Assembly (NCBI GenBank): GCA_020558355.1
Contig: JAJCKG010000018.1
Span: 1-50,635, forward strand
Source of the DNA: a bacterium 210820-DFI.6.37
Lineage (GTDB): Bacteria > Bacillota > Clostridia > Peptostreptococcales > Anaerovoracaceae
Length of the DNA: 50,635 bases
Reading direction: 5' to 3'
Under the pieces are notes generated by a model. The model was given only the letters and a program-made list of their open reading frames with translations, had not been told where the DNA came from and ran no database searches. The translations under genes were made by a program, and so were the position numbers. The number at the start of each line of letters is the position of its first letter. The stretch's first letter is position 1. Below are positions 27,231 through 34,742 of this stretch, piece by piece.

Positions 27231-27259
27231 ATTATAGCATAGTTCGGAGTTAGCTTCAA
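27231..27259 (-). promoter_or_regulatory. Promoter of the antisense RNA
   Basis: On the minus strand TTGAAG (27259-27254), 17-nt spacer, TATAAT (27236-27231). Confidence 0.6.
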
Positions 27260-27336
27260 TAGCGAAAAGACAATACCGCCGCCTCGCAACAAGAAGCCAA
27301 CGCAAGATATGGCACAAATACATACAAAAAAATCAC

Positions 27337-27382
27337 AACCAGAAACATCGCCCTGTTTTCCGTCGATTGTTTCTGGTTTTTA
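27337..27382 (+). terminator. Intrinsic terminator-like hairpin in gene debris
   Basis: AACCAGAAACA (27337-27347) pairs with TGTTTCTGGTT (27368-27378) and is followed by T residues. No intact gene ends here, so it is probably left from a lost gene. Confidence 0.65.
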
Positions 27383-27483
27383 GCCGTTCTGGCCTATGAA
27401 TAGTCAGCTTTATGGCTTGTAATGGACAAAAAAGGCGGCTGGGGAAGAAATGCGGCCCTCAAAGCCGGATACTTTTTGAAACA

Positions 27484-27527
27484 AACAGGAGAAAAAGGAA
27501 ACATGTTTCTTCTTTCTCCTGTTTTTC
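27484..27527 (+). terminator. Second terminator-like hairpin in gene debris
   Basis: AACAGGAGAAA (27484-27494) pairs with TTTCTCCTGTT (27513-27523), followed by TTTT. A short frame beginning ATGGACAAAAAAGG upstream has no ribosome site and runs through the hairpin. Confidence 0.65.
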
Positions 27528-27608
27528 TATATTTTGTCTGTTTTCCCATCTTTTAAAGCATTGTAAATTACGCAATCAGAACTGTCTAAAATAGATGAAG
27601 AACGATTA

Positions 27609-27718
27609 TCATTTTAAGTATCGCAGAGGTAAGCAATCTGGTGCGTGAGAACGCGACTCTGCCGGAGTGGAAAATTGCAGACGCACTAACAAAGGAGTTT
27701 TTGATCAAGAGAAAATGA
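27609..27718 (+). pseudogene. C-terminal fragment of an unidentified gene
   Basis: An open frame without a start codon reads IAEVSNLVRENATLPEWKIA, then DALTKEFLIKRK, and stops at 27716-27718. It has normal codon use and a protein-like ending but no beginning, so it looks like the tail of a deleted gene, perhaps from a mobile element. The family was not recognised. Apart from the listed hairpins and toxin relic, the 830-nt stretch 27039-27869 contains no intact gene. Confidence 0.35.
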
Positions 27719-27843
27719 TTTTACATCATTTTTACGTCCACTCACAAAAAAGAATAAAGTCGGCTTCGCCGATTTCTGTTCAGCGGTAGACTTTGTTGAT
27801 ATTCCGGAAATGTCGAAAACGATATTTCCTACATAATAAAATA

Positions 27844-27867
27844 GGAACGTTGAAATTTCAACGTTCC
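27844..27867 (-). terminator. Terminator of tRNA-Ala
   Basis: A perfect 24-nt palindrome built on GGAACGTTGAAA and its complement, followed on the minus strand by TATTTTATT, lies two bases beyond the CCA end. Confidence 0.8.
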
Positions 27868-27869
27868 GT

Positions 27870-27945
27870 TGGTGGAGAATAGGGGGATCGAACCCCTGAC
27901 CTCGTGATTGCGAACCACGCGCTCTCCCAGCTGAGCTAATTCCCC
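27870..27945 (-). tRNA. tRNA-Ala (CGC)
   Basis: The 76-nt gene folds as a full cloverleaf. The acceptor stem GGGGAAT/ATTCTCC contains the G3:U70 pair that identifies alanine tRNA. The anticodon loop TTCGCAA gives anticodon CGC, reading GCG. The T-loop GTTCGATCCC is standard, and the CCA end is encoded. Its 3' end faces the restriction-modification and debris region, a common arrangement for integration sites, but no duplicated tRNA end was found at the far side. Confidence 0.93.
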
Positions 27946-27957
27946 TCACTGTTACCT

Positions 27958-27986
27958 ATTGTATGACAATTGGAGAGATTTTGCAA
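27958..27986 (-). promoter_or_regulatory. Promoter of tRNA-Ala
   Basis: On the minus strand TTGCAA (27986-27981), 17-nt spacer, TACAAT (27963-27958). Confidence 0.68.
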
Positions 27987-28090
27987 GTCCTGAAATGAAA
28001 AAAATCCAAAATATTCTTCCGATCAAACAGCATAACGCCCTTTGCGCCAATTTCAAGGGCCATCGGAAACGCTTCAAACACCGGGATTAT

Positions 28091-28125
28091 AAAAACGCAG
28101 GCGGATTTCTCCAGCCTGCGTTTCA
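28091..28125 (-). terminator. Terminator of the small lipoprotein gene
   Basis: On the minus strand AAACGCAGGC pairs with GCCTGCGTTTTT around a short loop, about 50 nt after the stop codon. Confidence 0.75.
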
Positions 28126-28174
28126 ATGAACTCAGTCACTGTAACAAGTCTTCAGACAAAGCAATCCTAACGAA

Positions 28175-28582
28175 TTAATACTCCGCGCTGTATATTTCCG
28201 TTCCAGCTCCGTCCTCATATACGACCTTAACTGTAACATTCTCTATTCCCGAACCTTCCTCAAGAGTATCGGCAACACTTTCGAAAGAATCCTTTGACCC
28301 GGCAATTGTCTTTTCAATTTGGGAAGACATCTGATCAATTATGTCTTTATCAAAGGTCTGTGGATATGTATATTTATAAATCAATGTATTATCTTTAACC
28401 TCGACGGTCATTCCATCTGTTCCGGAACTGAAGGATTCTATCATTTCTTTGGCTTCCGCGTCGCTATTAACATATTCCTCCAGCGTTTCAGGCGTACTGC
28501 CGCATCCCGCGAACAGAATTGTCATAGCCACCAGCAGGGACAAAATAAGGCTTGCTGATAAAATTCTTTTTGATGTTTTCAT
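28175..28582 (-). CDS. DUF4854-like small lipoprotein
   Basis: This 135-aa protein has a lipoprotein signal ending LFAGC and a mature domain of about 105 residues. The domain contains LEEYVNSDAEAKEMIES near its start, the pattern of the DUF4854 family found in Clostridia. The fold is small alpha/beta and the role is unknown. AAAGGAG precedes the ATG, and a terminator follows. It is a single-gene unit beside the tRNA. It should sit on the outer face of the membrane. Confidence 0.75.
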   Translation of the reverse strand: MKTSKRILSASLILSLLVAMTILFAGCGSTPETLEEYVNSDAEAKEMIESFSSGTDGMTVEVKDNTLIYKYTYPQTFDKDIIDQMSSQIEKTIAGSKDSFESVADTLEEGSGIENVTVKVVYEDGAGTEIYSAEY

Positions 28583-28736
28583 AATTCTTTCTCCTTTTAA
28601 GTAATAAATCTCTTTTTTCCAGATTTGGACAGATGAAATTATACCACAAAAATGACAATTCTAACAGAGCATTGCGAATTTTTCGACTCTTTGCGTCTGA
28701 TTTTTTTGTTTCCTGACGGACATTTTTTATATCTGT

Positions 28737-28774
28737 TTGACTTGCTTTTATCCTGGCTATATACTGTTATATAG
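28737..28774 (+). promoter_or_regulatory. Promoter of the AEC transporter gene with overlapping dyad
   Basis: TTGACT (28737-28742), 17-nt spacer, TATACT (28760-28765). A perfect inverted repeat CTATATA-N4-TATATAG (28757-28774) covers the -10, so a repressor may bind here. The start would be near 28772, leaving a leader of about 80 nt that includes a TTCG-loop hairpin. Confidence 0.65.
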
Positions 28775-28854
28775 TGGGCTTTCCAGTTATCGGCTTCGGC
28801 TGATGGAAGCGGTAATGGAAAGATAGAGATAAGAAAAAGGATAAGGAGAAAAAT

Positions 28855-29772
28855 ATGGGCGCTCCGATTGCTCAAATGATCAACCTGCAGGGGATGTTAT
28901 TTATTTTCATATTTGTTGGAATGCTGGCCGGAAAGAAAAAGCTGGTTACGGCGGAGGGCAGACGCTGTCTTACGAACCTGACCCTTTATGTTGTTCTTCC
29001 ATGCAATATTGCCAGCGCGTTTATCATGCCCTTTTCCTATGAAATGCTGATGAATTTTCTCTGGATCCTGCTCATTGCCATAGGCGTTCAGGTCTTCTGC
29101 CTGATTCTGAGCCATATTCTGTTTAACCGGCTGGACGAAAATCTAAAGCCTGTTTTTCAGTACGCTACCGTTTGCTCCAACTCCAGTTTTATGGGTTATC
29201 CTGTTGCCGAAAGCATCTATGGGGCTGCCGGACTTTCCTACACAGCCATCTATCTTATTCCGCTTCGAATCGTCATGTGGTCCGCCGGACTTTCCTTTTT
29301 TACAAAAACAAAAAACAGGAAAGCAATGCTTTTGAAGGTCGCGCTTCATCCCTGCATGATAGCAGTCTACGTGGGTCTTATTCTTCTGTTTTTTCAGCCT
29401 CCCCTTCCTCAGCTGGTTACAGACACCTTAGACAAGCTGGGAGGATGTACAACCGCGCTTTCTATGATGCTGGTAGGAATGCTTCTCACAGATGTAAAAT
29501 GGAAAACCATGATTTCTGTCCGGGCGCTCCTGTTCTCCGCGCTTCGGCTCATTGTAATTCCCGGAGCAGTCTTCCTGTTTTGCAAGGGCTTCCATATCGA
29601 TCCGCTGATCACAGGGGTTTCCGTCATTTTGGCAGGAATGCCGGCAGGCACTACAACAGCCCTGCTGGCGGCGCAATACGGCGGAGACGCGCAGCAGGCC
29701 TCCAAGCTGGTTGTCCTGACCACCCTGCTGTCTCTGTTCACGATCACCGGCTGGTACTTTATTCTGTCCTGA
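28855..29772 (+). CDS. AEC family transporter
   Basis: This 305-aa protein has about ten hydrophobic helices and fits the auxin efflux carrier (AEC) family. Typical features are the N-terminal LVTAEGRRCLTNLTLYVVLPC, the YATVCSNSSFMGYPV region and the C-terminal AGMPAGTTTALLAAQYGGD. Bacterial members move malate, other small acids or amino acids; the substrate is not deducible. AAGGAG is well placed before the ATG. The promoter carries a dyad that suggests local control, but no adjacent regulator gene is present. Confidence 0.85.
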   Translation: MGAPIAQMINLQGMLFIFIFVGMLAGKKKLVTAEGRRCLTNLTLYVVLPCNIASAFIMPFSYEMLMNFLWILLIAIGVQVFCLILSHILFNRLDENLKPVFQYATVCSNSSFMGYPVAESIYGAAGLSYTAIYLIPLRIVMWSAGLSFFTKTKNRKAMLLKVALHPCMIAVYVGLILLFFQPPLPQLVTDTLDKLGGCTTALSMMLVGMLLTDVKWKTMISVRALLFSALRLIVIPGAVFLFCKGFHIDPLITGVSVILAGMPAGTTTALLAAQYGGDAQQASKLVVLTTLLSLFTITGWYFILS

Positions 29773-29800
29773 GGCCGCTCCGATAGCCGCTTTGCGGAAA

Positions 29801-30244
29801 TCAGCAGCGGTATTCCATGTCGATATGAGGAATCCCGTCTTCAAGGTATCCCTCGGATATACAATAAAACCCCAAGGACTCGTAAAACCGGACCAGATAC
29901 TGCTGGGCCGACAGCTTTACTATAGTTTCATCCAGATAATCGCTGATAAACACCAGCGCCTTATTCATCATATGGCGGGCAAGGCCAATTCCCCGGTAAT
30001 CCTCCCGCACAGCAACTCTTCCGATCGCGATCGCATCAAAGGTCTGCCCCTTGTCCAAGATACGCAGATACCCTACAATATGTCCGTTCTTTTCCACATA
30101 CAAATGATGCGCGTGCCGGTCTCTTCCGTCACAGTCAGGATAGATACATTCCTGCTCTACGACAAAAATATCCGACCGCAGCTTTAAAATCTGGTAGAGC
30201 TCTTCCGCATTAAGCTCTGTAAATTTTTTAATGATAATCCGCAT
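29801..30244 (-). CDS. GNAT acetyltransferase, ElaA-like
   Basis: This 147-aa protein is a GNAT-fold N-acetyltransferase. RSDIFVVEQECIYPDCDGRD near the N-terminus is typical of ElaA-type members. The acetyl-CoA loop is in RVAVREDYRGIGLARHMM, and FYESLGF is near the C-terminus. Substrate is unknown. It starts two bases after the stop of the YjbQ gene on the same strand, so they form one operon. Confidence 0.85.
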   Translation of the reverse strand: MRIIIKKFTELNAEELYQILKLRSDIFVVEQECIYPDCDGRDRHAHHLYVEKNGHIVGYLRILDKGQTFDAIAIGRVAVREDYRGIGLARHMMNKALVFISDYLDETIVKLSAQQYLVRFYESLGFYCISEGYLEDGIPHIDMEYRC

Positions 30245-30246
30245 AC

Positions 30247-30663
30247 CTATTCCCCAATAATTTTAATGAGCACCCGCTTATCCCGCTTTCCGTCAAACTC
30301 GTAATAAAAAATCTGCTCCCAGGTTCCAAAATCCATGCGGCCGTCCGTAATTGCCACAACAGTTTCCCGCCCCATAATCGTCCTCTTCAGATGGGCGTCG
30401 CCATTGTCTTCGTAGCCGTTGTGACGATACCGGCTGTAAGGTTTTTCCGGCGCCAGATCCTCCAGCCAGTCCTCATAATCCTGATGCAGGCCGCTTTCAT
30501 CGTCGTTAATAAATACAGAAGCGGTAATATTCATGGCATTGATCAGCGCCAGGCCCTCCTTGACCCCGCTGTCTTCCACGGCTTTTTCTACATCCCTTGT
30601 AATGTTTACCAGTCCTCTTCTCTTTGGAAGATTAAAATGCAATACTTTTCGAAATGATCTCAT
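30247..30663 (-). CDS. YjbQ/UPF0047 family protein
   Basis: This 138-aa protein belongs to the YjbQ (UPF0047) family, sometimes named secondary thiamine-phosphate synthase enzyme. It has [12 protein letters not shown], the region [12 protein letters not shown] with a conserved His, and [13 protein letters not shown]. True cellular function is not settled. It is upstream of the ElaA-like gene with 2 nt between them. The promoter would lie in the 60-nt gap before it, which is AT-rich. Confidence 0.87.
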   Translation of the reverse strand: MRSFRKVLHFNLPKRRGLVNITRDVEKAVEDSGVKEGLALINAMNITASVFINDDESGLHQDYEDWLEDLAPEKPYSRYRHNGYEDNGDAHLKRTIMGRETVVAITDGRMDFGTWEQIFYYEFDGKRDKRVLIKIIGE

Positions 30664-30722
30664 GCTGCTGCCTCCTGCGTCTTTTCTTCTATTATATATA
30701 GTTTTTCAGAAAATTTCTACTA

Positions 30723-31712
30723 CTATATCGTTCTGGATCGCCCTTCTGCTGCCGTATTTTTTTCAATAAACCGCAGCATCGCCTTCTCGTACATATCCGG
30801 GTGGTCCAGATAAATATCCGTATGGCCGCTGTCCTCTACCGTCACCAGCTCCTTCTTATTTTTCTTCATGGCCTGATATAAATCGACGCCCATATGATAA
30901 GGGGTCACTTTATCCTGGGTCGTATTAAAAACCAGCACCGGTACTTTCGTATTCCTTACATAATCGCAGACATTACCATCTTTATACCGGTACCCCAATT
31001 TAAGACAGGTCACCAGATCCCCCATGGCCATCTTAAAATCAGAAGGAATCCACGCCTGCTTTCTGGTCAGAAAAACATCGATGATCTCCCGCATATCGCT
31101 GACCGGACAGTCTAAAATAGCAAAATCCAGCAGCTGGTCAGCTCCCTTGCTTCCCAGAAAAAACCCAACGGTAGCTCCCCCTATGGAAGAGCCCCAGCCG
31201 CCTACCAGCTGATCTTCTCCGGCCTGTCTTCTCACGTAGTTTACACAATCACCGAAATCCCGGCTTTCCCAGTAGCCGCAGGTCATATAAGGCGCCTGGT
31301 TTTCGCCCGAATCCCGCTGATCATAGGTCAGAATGTTATAACCGGAGCGCATGAGCATCTCGGCCACCGGATACCCGGTCAGCCGGTTCCCATTGAGACC
31401 GTGCGCCATAACCACAGTCTTCCTGTGGGTATCTCCATCCTGGGTCAGATAATTGGCCGGGATCATATGGTCATCAAAGGTGGACGGGATCTCCACCTGC
31501 CATACCTGATATTTCGCTTCGAAGGCGTCCACATCAAATCCATGGCGCGCCAGAGATTCCTTCTTACATTCCAGAGATCGCCGCTGCTGGTTCACAGCGT
31601 GGACCGAAGCGTCGTACACATAGACTCCCACTGCCCCGCAGACCGACCCAGCAAAAACTACCGCGCAAATCACCGCAATAACCGCAAATTTAAGTTTTCT
31701 GGTTTTCTTCAT
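30723..31712 (-). CDS. Membrane-anchored alpha/beta hydrolase
   Basis: This 329-aa protein has an N-terminal signal anchor (about residues 8-33) and an extracytoplasmic alpha/beta-hydrolase domain. MAHGLNGNR gives the oxyanion region and GWGSSIGG the nucleophile elbow (Ser176). NTTQDKVTP supplies the likely Asp and EDSGHTDIY the His. It resembles the BAAT/YqkD-type cell-surface hydrolases of Firmicutes. The substrate is unknown. The ATG at 31712 has GGAG nine bases upstream; an in-frame TTG three codons earlier is less likely. Confidence 0.82.
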   Translation of the reverse strand: MKKTRKLKFAVIAVICAVVFAGSVCGAVGVYVYDASVHAVNQQRRSLECKKESLARHGFDVDAFEAKYQVWQVEIPSTFDDHMIPANYLTQDGDTHRKTVVMAHGLNGNRLTGYPVAEMLMRSGYNILTYDQRDSGENQAPYMTCGYWESRDFGDCVNYVRRQAGEDQLVGGWGSSIGGATVGFFLGSKGADQLLDFAILDCPVSDMREIIDVFLTRKQAWIPSDFKMAMGDLVTCLKLGYRYKDGNVCDYVRNTKVPVLVFNTTQDKVTPYHMGVDLYQAMKKNKKELVTVEDSGHTDIYLDHPDMYEKAMLRFIEKNTAAEGRSRTI

Positions 31713-31987
31713 TTCACACAACTCCGGGCGCCCTGACCTGGCTGACCCTTCCTTTCAAATACTGTTTCACCCGTTTCGCTTTCCTTCATGGTATCCTGCT
31801 TTTCCTCCCATGTCAACAGGCAGCAAGGCCTGGAAGGCCATCTTTCAGAAATCCTCTGATTTTATATACAAAATCCGCAAAAAGTTGTATTATGTAACAT
31901 ATCCGAGGGGCTTTCGGCACAGACAGCAGCCGGCCTGTTTTGCATGGAAGACGGATCCATATATTATATAGAAAGGAATTGATTCTA

Positions 31988-32509
31988 ATGAATAATGAAA
32001 TTTTAAAAAACATAAAAACCAGAAGATCCATCCGTAAATATAAGCCGCGGCAGATTACAGAGGATGAGCTGCGGGCCGTACTGGAAGCCGGAACCTACGC
32101 GCCTTCCGGAAGAGGTCTGCAAAGCCCTGTACTGGTCGTTGTGCAGGATGAAGCTACGATGGCGCAAATCGTCAAAATGAACGCCGCGGTAATGGGAACG
32201 GATTCCAACCCGTATTACGGCGCGCCGACTGTCATTTTAGTTCTCGCGCCGACGGACCGGACCACCTGGCTGGAAGACGGAAGCTGCGCTTTAGACACGA
32301 TGATGCTGGCGGCCCATTCCATCGGTCTTGCTTCCTGCTGGATCCACAGAGAAAGAGAAATGTTTGAAACCGAAGAAGGAAAAGCTCTGATGAAAAAATG
32401 GGGCATTCCGGAAAACTACGCGGGAATCGGCGCTCTCGCGTTAGGCTATGCTGACTGCCAGCTGCCGCAGCCGCCGCAGAGAAAGGAAGGCAGGATTATT
32501 TGGGCATAG
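31988..32509 (+). CDS. Nitroreductase family protein
   Basis: This 173-aa protein begins with KNIKTRRSIRKYKPRQI, where the Arg-Arg-Ser motif contacts FMN. It continues with AGTYAPSGRGLQSPVLVVV and ALDTMMLAAHSIGLASCWIHR. It should be an FMN-dependent NAD(P)H oxidoreductase, active as a dimer, with unknown substrate. AAAGGA is about ten bases before the ATG at 31988. An earlier in-frame start lies upstream of this site. It precedes the aro leader by about 170 nt and probably has its own promoter. Confidence 0.87.
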   Translation: MNNEILKNIKTRRSIRKYKPRQITEDELRAVLEAGTYAPSGRGLQSPVLVVVQDEATMAQIVKMNAAVMGTDSNPYYGAPTVILVLAPTDRTTWLEDGSCALDTMMLAAHSIGLASCWIHREREMFETEEGKALMKKWGIPENYAGIGALALGYADCQLPQPPQRKEGRIIWA

Positions 32510-32622
32510 ATAGATACCAAAGCCGCGGGATTTCCCTTAAACCGCCTTGCGATTTGTCCAATCGCCTTATGGCTTTAGCACAAAATTTACACAAATTTAT
32601 TAGAAAAAAGCACAAAAACTTC

Positions 32623-32651
32623 TTTACACCGTCAAGAAGCCGTGTTACAAT
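32623..32651 (+). promoter_or_regulatory. Sigma-A promoter of the aro operon
   Basis: TTTACA (32623-32628), 17-nt spacer, TACAAT (32646-32651). The start would be near 32658, about 25 nt before the leader peptide. Confidence 0.72.
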
Positions 32652-32682
32652 ACTCTCAGACTGATTAAGAAAGGGAAAAGCA

Positions 32683-32778
32683 ATGTTCAACAAGTTAGCA
32701 GCATTCGCAGCAGAATATTTTTACTTTTACTTTACTTATTTTATGAAGGGTAAAGTGAATTTTGCTGCAATGAGATAA
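32683..32778 (+). CDS. Phe/Tyr-rich leader peptide of the aro operon
   Basis: A 31-codon frame with a start at 32683 and a ribosome site (AAAGGGA) reads MFNKLAAFAAE, then YFYFYFTYF, then MKGKVNFAAMR. Seven Phe and four Tyr occur, eight of them within nine codons (32716-32742). It lies between the operon promoter and an intrinsic terminator just before aroF, the layout of pheL-type attenuation. Segments beside and within the aromatic codons pair alternatively (see the attenuator entry). Stalling on Phe or Tyr codons should permit transcription of the operon. The peptide itself need have no function. Confidence 0.86.
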   Translation: MFNKLAAFAAEYFYFYFTYFMKGKVNFAAMR

Positions 32779-32819
32779 CTCGTAAAACAAGCTGATCCAA
32801 CTTAAAACCACGAGACATT

Positions 32820-32852
32820 CTCCGCAAGTGAAATTCACTTGCGGAGTTTTTC
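32820..32852 (+). terminator. Conditional terminator of the aro leader
   Basis: An 11-bp stem CTCCGCAAGTG/CACTTGCGGAG with a 5-nt loop and TTTTT, ending 25 nt before aroF. It is the 3:4 structure of the attenuator. Confidence 0.9.
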
Positions 32853-32876
32853 GTTTAAAGAAAAGAGGAGAACATT

Positions 32877-33884
32877 ATGATCATCATTTTAAAAGACAAC
32901 CCGGAAGAAAAGCAATTGGACAATCTGATCTCATGGCTGAAAAGCATGAATCTGGATATCCACTTCAGTAAAGGAGAAAGCACAACGATCCTTGGTCTGA
33001 TCGGCGACACTTCTGCCGTAGACATCGATCTGATCAACGCGCTGGACATTGTAGAAGCCGTAAAACGGGTCCAGGAGCCTTATAAAAACGTCAACCGGAA
33101 ATTCCACCCGAAGGATACCGTCATTGATGTGGGCGGCGTAAAGATCGGCGGCGGGAGCTTTCAGGTCATTGCGGGGCCTTGCTCCGTAGAATCCAGAGAT
33201 CAGATCTGCCAGGTGGCGGAAAGTGTTAAAAAGTCCGGAGCCCACCTGCTGCGGGGCGGCGCTTTCAAACCAAGAACCTCACCTTACGCATTCCAGGGAA
33301 TGCGGGCCGAAGGAATCAGCCTTCTGCTGGAAGCAAAAAAACAGACCGGACTTCCTATCGTAACCGAGGTTATGGATCTTTCCCAGCTTCCGCTCTTTGA
33401 AGATGTAGACGTGATTCAGGTAGGAGCCAGAAACATGCAGAACTTTGAGCTGCTGAAAGAGCTGGGGCATGTGGACAAGCCGATCCTGTTAAAGCGGGGG
33501 CTTTCCAGCACACTGAAGGAGCTGCTCATGAGCGCGGAATACATTATGGCCGGCGGAAACGAAAGGGTTATTCTCTGCGAACGCGGAATCCGTACCTTCG
33601 AGACAGCCACCAGAAACACGCTGGATCTGGCTTCCATTCCTCTTTTGAAAACAAAAACACATCTTCCTATCGTCGTAGACCCGAGCCACGCTACCGGCAT
33701 TGCTCATTTAGTAAAGCCAATGGCCATCGCCGCTGCCGCCGCTGGCGCGGACGGACTGATGATCGAAGTGCATAACGACCCGGCCCACGCCCTCTGCGAT
33801 GGCGCTCAGTCCCTGACGCCGGAACAGTTTGACGATGTTATGAATGCAGTCAACGCGGTTCTGCCGTACGCCTACAAGGGTTAA
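32877..33884 (+). CDS. aroF: 3-Deoxy-7-phosphoheptulonate (DAHP) synthase
   Basis: This enzyme joins PEP and erythrose 4-phosphate, the entry to the shikimate pathway. The 335-aa protein is the type I-beta form. An N-terminal ferredoxin-like domain (1 to about 70, the usual site for Tyr/Phe feedback) precedes a KDPH-type barrel. The barrel shows VIAGPCSVES, GGAFKPRTSPYAFQG and VDPSHATG. GAGGAG precedes the ATG. It is the first structural gene after the Phe/Tyr attenuator, matching end-product control of the whole operon. Confidence 0.95.
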   Translation: MIIILKDNPEEKQLDNLISWLKSMNLDIHFSKGESTTILGLIGDTSAVDIDLINALDIVEAVKRVQEPYKNVNRKFHPKDTVIDVGGVKIGGGSFQVIAGPCSVESRDQICQVAESVKKSGAHLLRGGAFKPRTSPYAFQGMRAEGISLLLEAKKQTGLPIVTEVMDLSQLPLFEDVDVIQVGARNMQNFELLKELGHVDKPILLKRGLSSTLKELLMSAEYIMAGGNERVILCERGIRTFETATRNTLDLASIPLLKTKTHLPIVVDPSHATGIAHLVKPMAIAAAAAGADGLMIEVHNDPAHALCDGAQSLTPEQFDDVMNAVNAVLPYAYKG

Positions 33885-33902
33885 GAGAAGGGCGGTCCGT
33901 TT

Positions 33903-34742
33903 ATGAAAATCGCAATTATCGGCCTGGGCCTTATTGGGGGCTCCATGGCAAAGGCTATTAAAGAAAACACTTCTCACACCGTATATGGAAAAGACTTAAA
34001 CGATACAGTCGTAAAAAAGGCAAAGCTGATCAACGCAATCGATGAACCGCTTACCGACGAGCTTCTGGCAGACTGTGACCTGACCATTGTTGCTCTGTAC
34101 CCACAGGCTTCCATTGATTTTATCAGCGAAAAACAGGAAATCTTCAAAAAAGGTTCCATCGTTTTAGACTGCTGCGGCGTAAAACGCACCGTATGCAGCC
34201 AGGTAGAACCCATCGCCTTAAAGCAGGGCTTCGTCTTTATCGGCGGCCACCCTATGGCGGGGCTGGAGCATTCCGGGTTTGACCACGCAAAAAAGGCCCT
34301 GTTCCGCAACGCTTCTATGATCCTAACCCCTACAAAGGGAAATATTCAGGACGTGGAAAAGGTAAAAGACCTGTTTACCGCTATCGGCTTTACAAATATC
34401 CAGATTGCCACGCCAGAGGAGCACGATCAGATGATCGCCTTCACTTCTCAGCTGGCTCACGTCGTTTCCAGCGCTTACATCAAAAGCCCCGCCGCTCTGA
34501 AGCACAAGGGCTTTTCCGCGGGCAGCTACAAGGATCTGACCCGGGTGGCAAAGCTGAACGAAACCATGTGGACTGAACTGTTTCTGGACAATCCTGAATT
34601 TCTGGCAGAAGAGATCGATGGCATCGCGGAACGCCTGCAGCAGTACAGCAGAGCCATAAAAGAAAAAGATCACGCCGTATTAAAGGAGCTTCTGAAGGAA
34701 GGCCGGGAGAAAAAAGCAATTATTGACGGAGAAATATTCTAA
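33903..34742 (+). CDS. tyrA: Prephenate dehydrogenase
   Basis: TyrA oxidatively decarboxylates prephenate to 4-hydroxyphenylpyruvate. The 279-aa protein opens with the NAD-binding IIGLGLIGGSMAKAI and has GGHPMAGLEHSGF and the conserved LTRVAKLN-type segment (YKDLTRVAKLNETMW). There is no chorismate mutase or ACT domain, so it is the simple form; PheA carries the mutase here. The stop overlaps the aroB start by one base (TAATG). Confidence 0.93.
   Translation: MKIAIIGLGLIGGSMAKAIKENTSHTVYGKDLNDTVVKKAKLINAIDEPLTDELLADCDLTIVALYPQASIDFISEKQEIFKKGSIVLDCCGVKRTVCSQVEPIALKQGFVFIGGHPMAGLEHSGFDHAKKALFRNASMILTPTKGNIQDVEKVKDLFTAIGFTNIQIATPEEHDQMIAFTSQLAHVVSSAYIKSPAALKHKGFSAGSYKDLTRVAKLNETMWTELFLDNPEFLAEEIDGIAERLQQYSRAIKEKDHAVLKELLKEGREKKAIIDGEIF

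Larger units (their letters stand above)
32658..32852 (+). promoter_or_regulatory. Ribosome-mediated attenuator of the aro operon
   Basis: Segment 1 (ACTTTAC, 32729-32735) lies within the aromatic codons and pairs with segment 2 (GTAAAGT, 32750-32756). An outer clamp GCAGCA (32707-32712)/TGCTGC (32763-32768) reinforces this. Segment 2 extended (AAGTGAATTT, 32753-32762) can instead pair over 10 bp with AAATTCACTT (32831-32840), which is part of the terminator (CTCCGCAAGTG with CACTTGCGGAG, 32820-32846, then TTTTT). A ribosome stalled at 32716-32742 would cover segment 1, favour the 2:3 pairing and prevent the terminator. Confidence 0.82.

Noticed and set aside
23851..27869. Attachment-site duplication of the tRNA-Ala 3' end
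   Set aside because: I looked for the tRNA 3' sequence near 23,850-23,945 and did not see a copy, so an integration event is not demonstrated.
27686..27949. 87-codon minus-strand frame over tRNA-Ala
   Set aside because: The reading frame consists largely of the tRNA gene itself.
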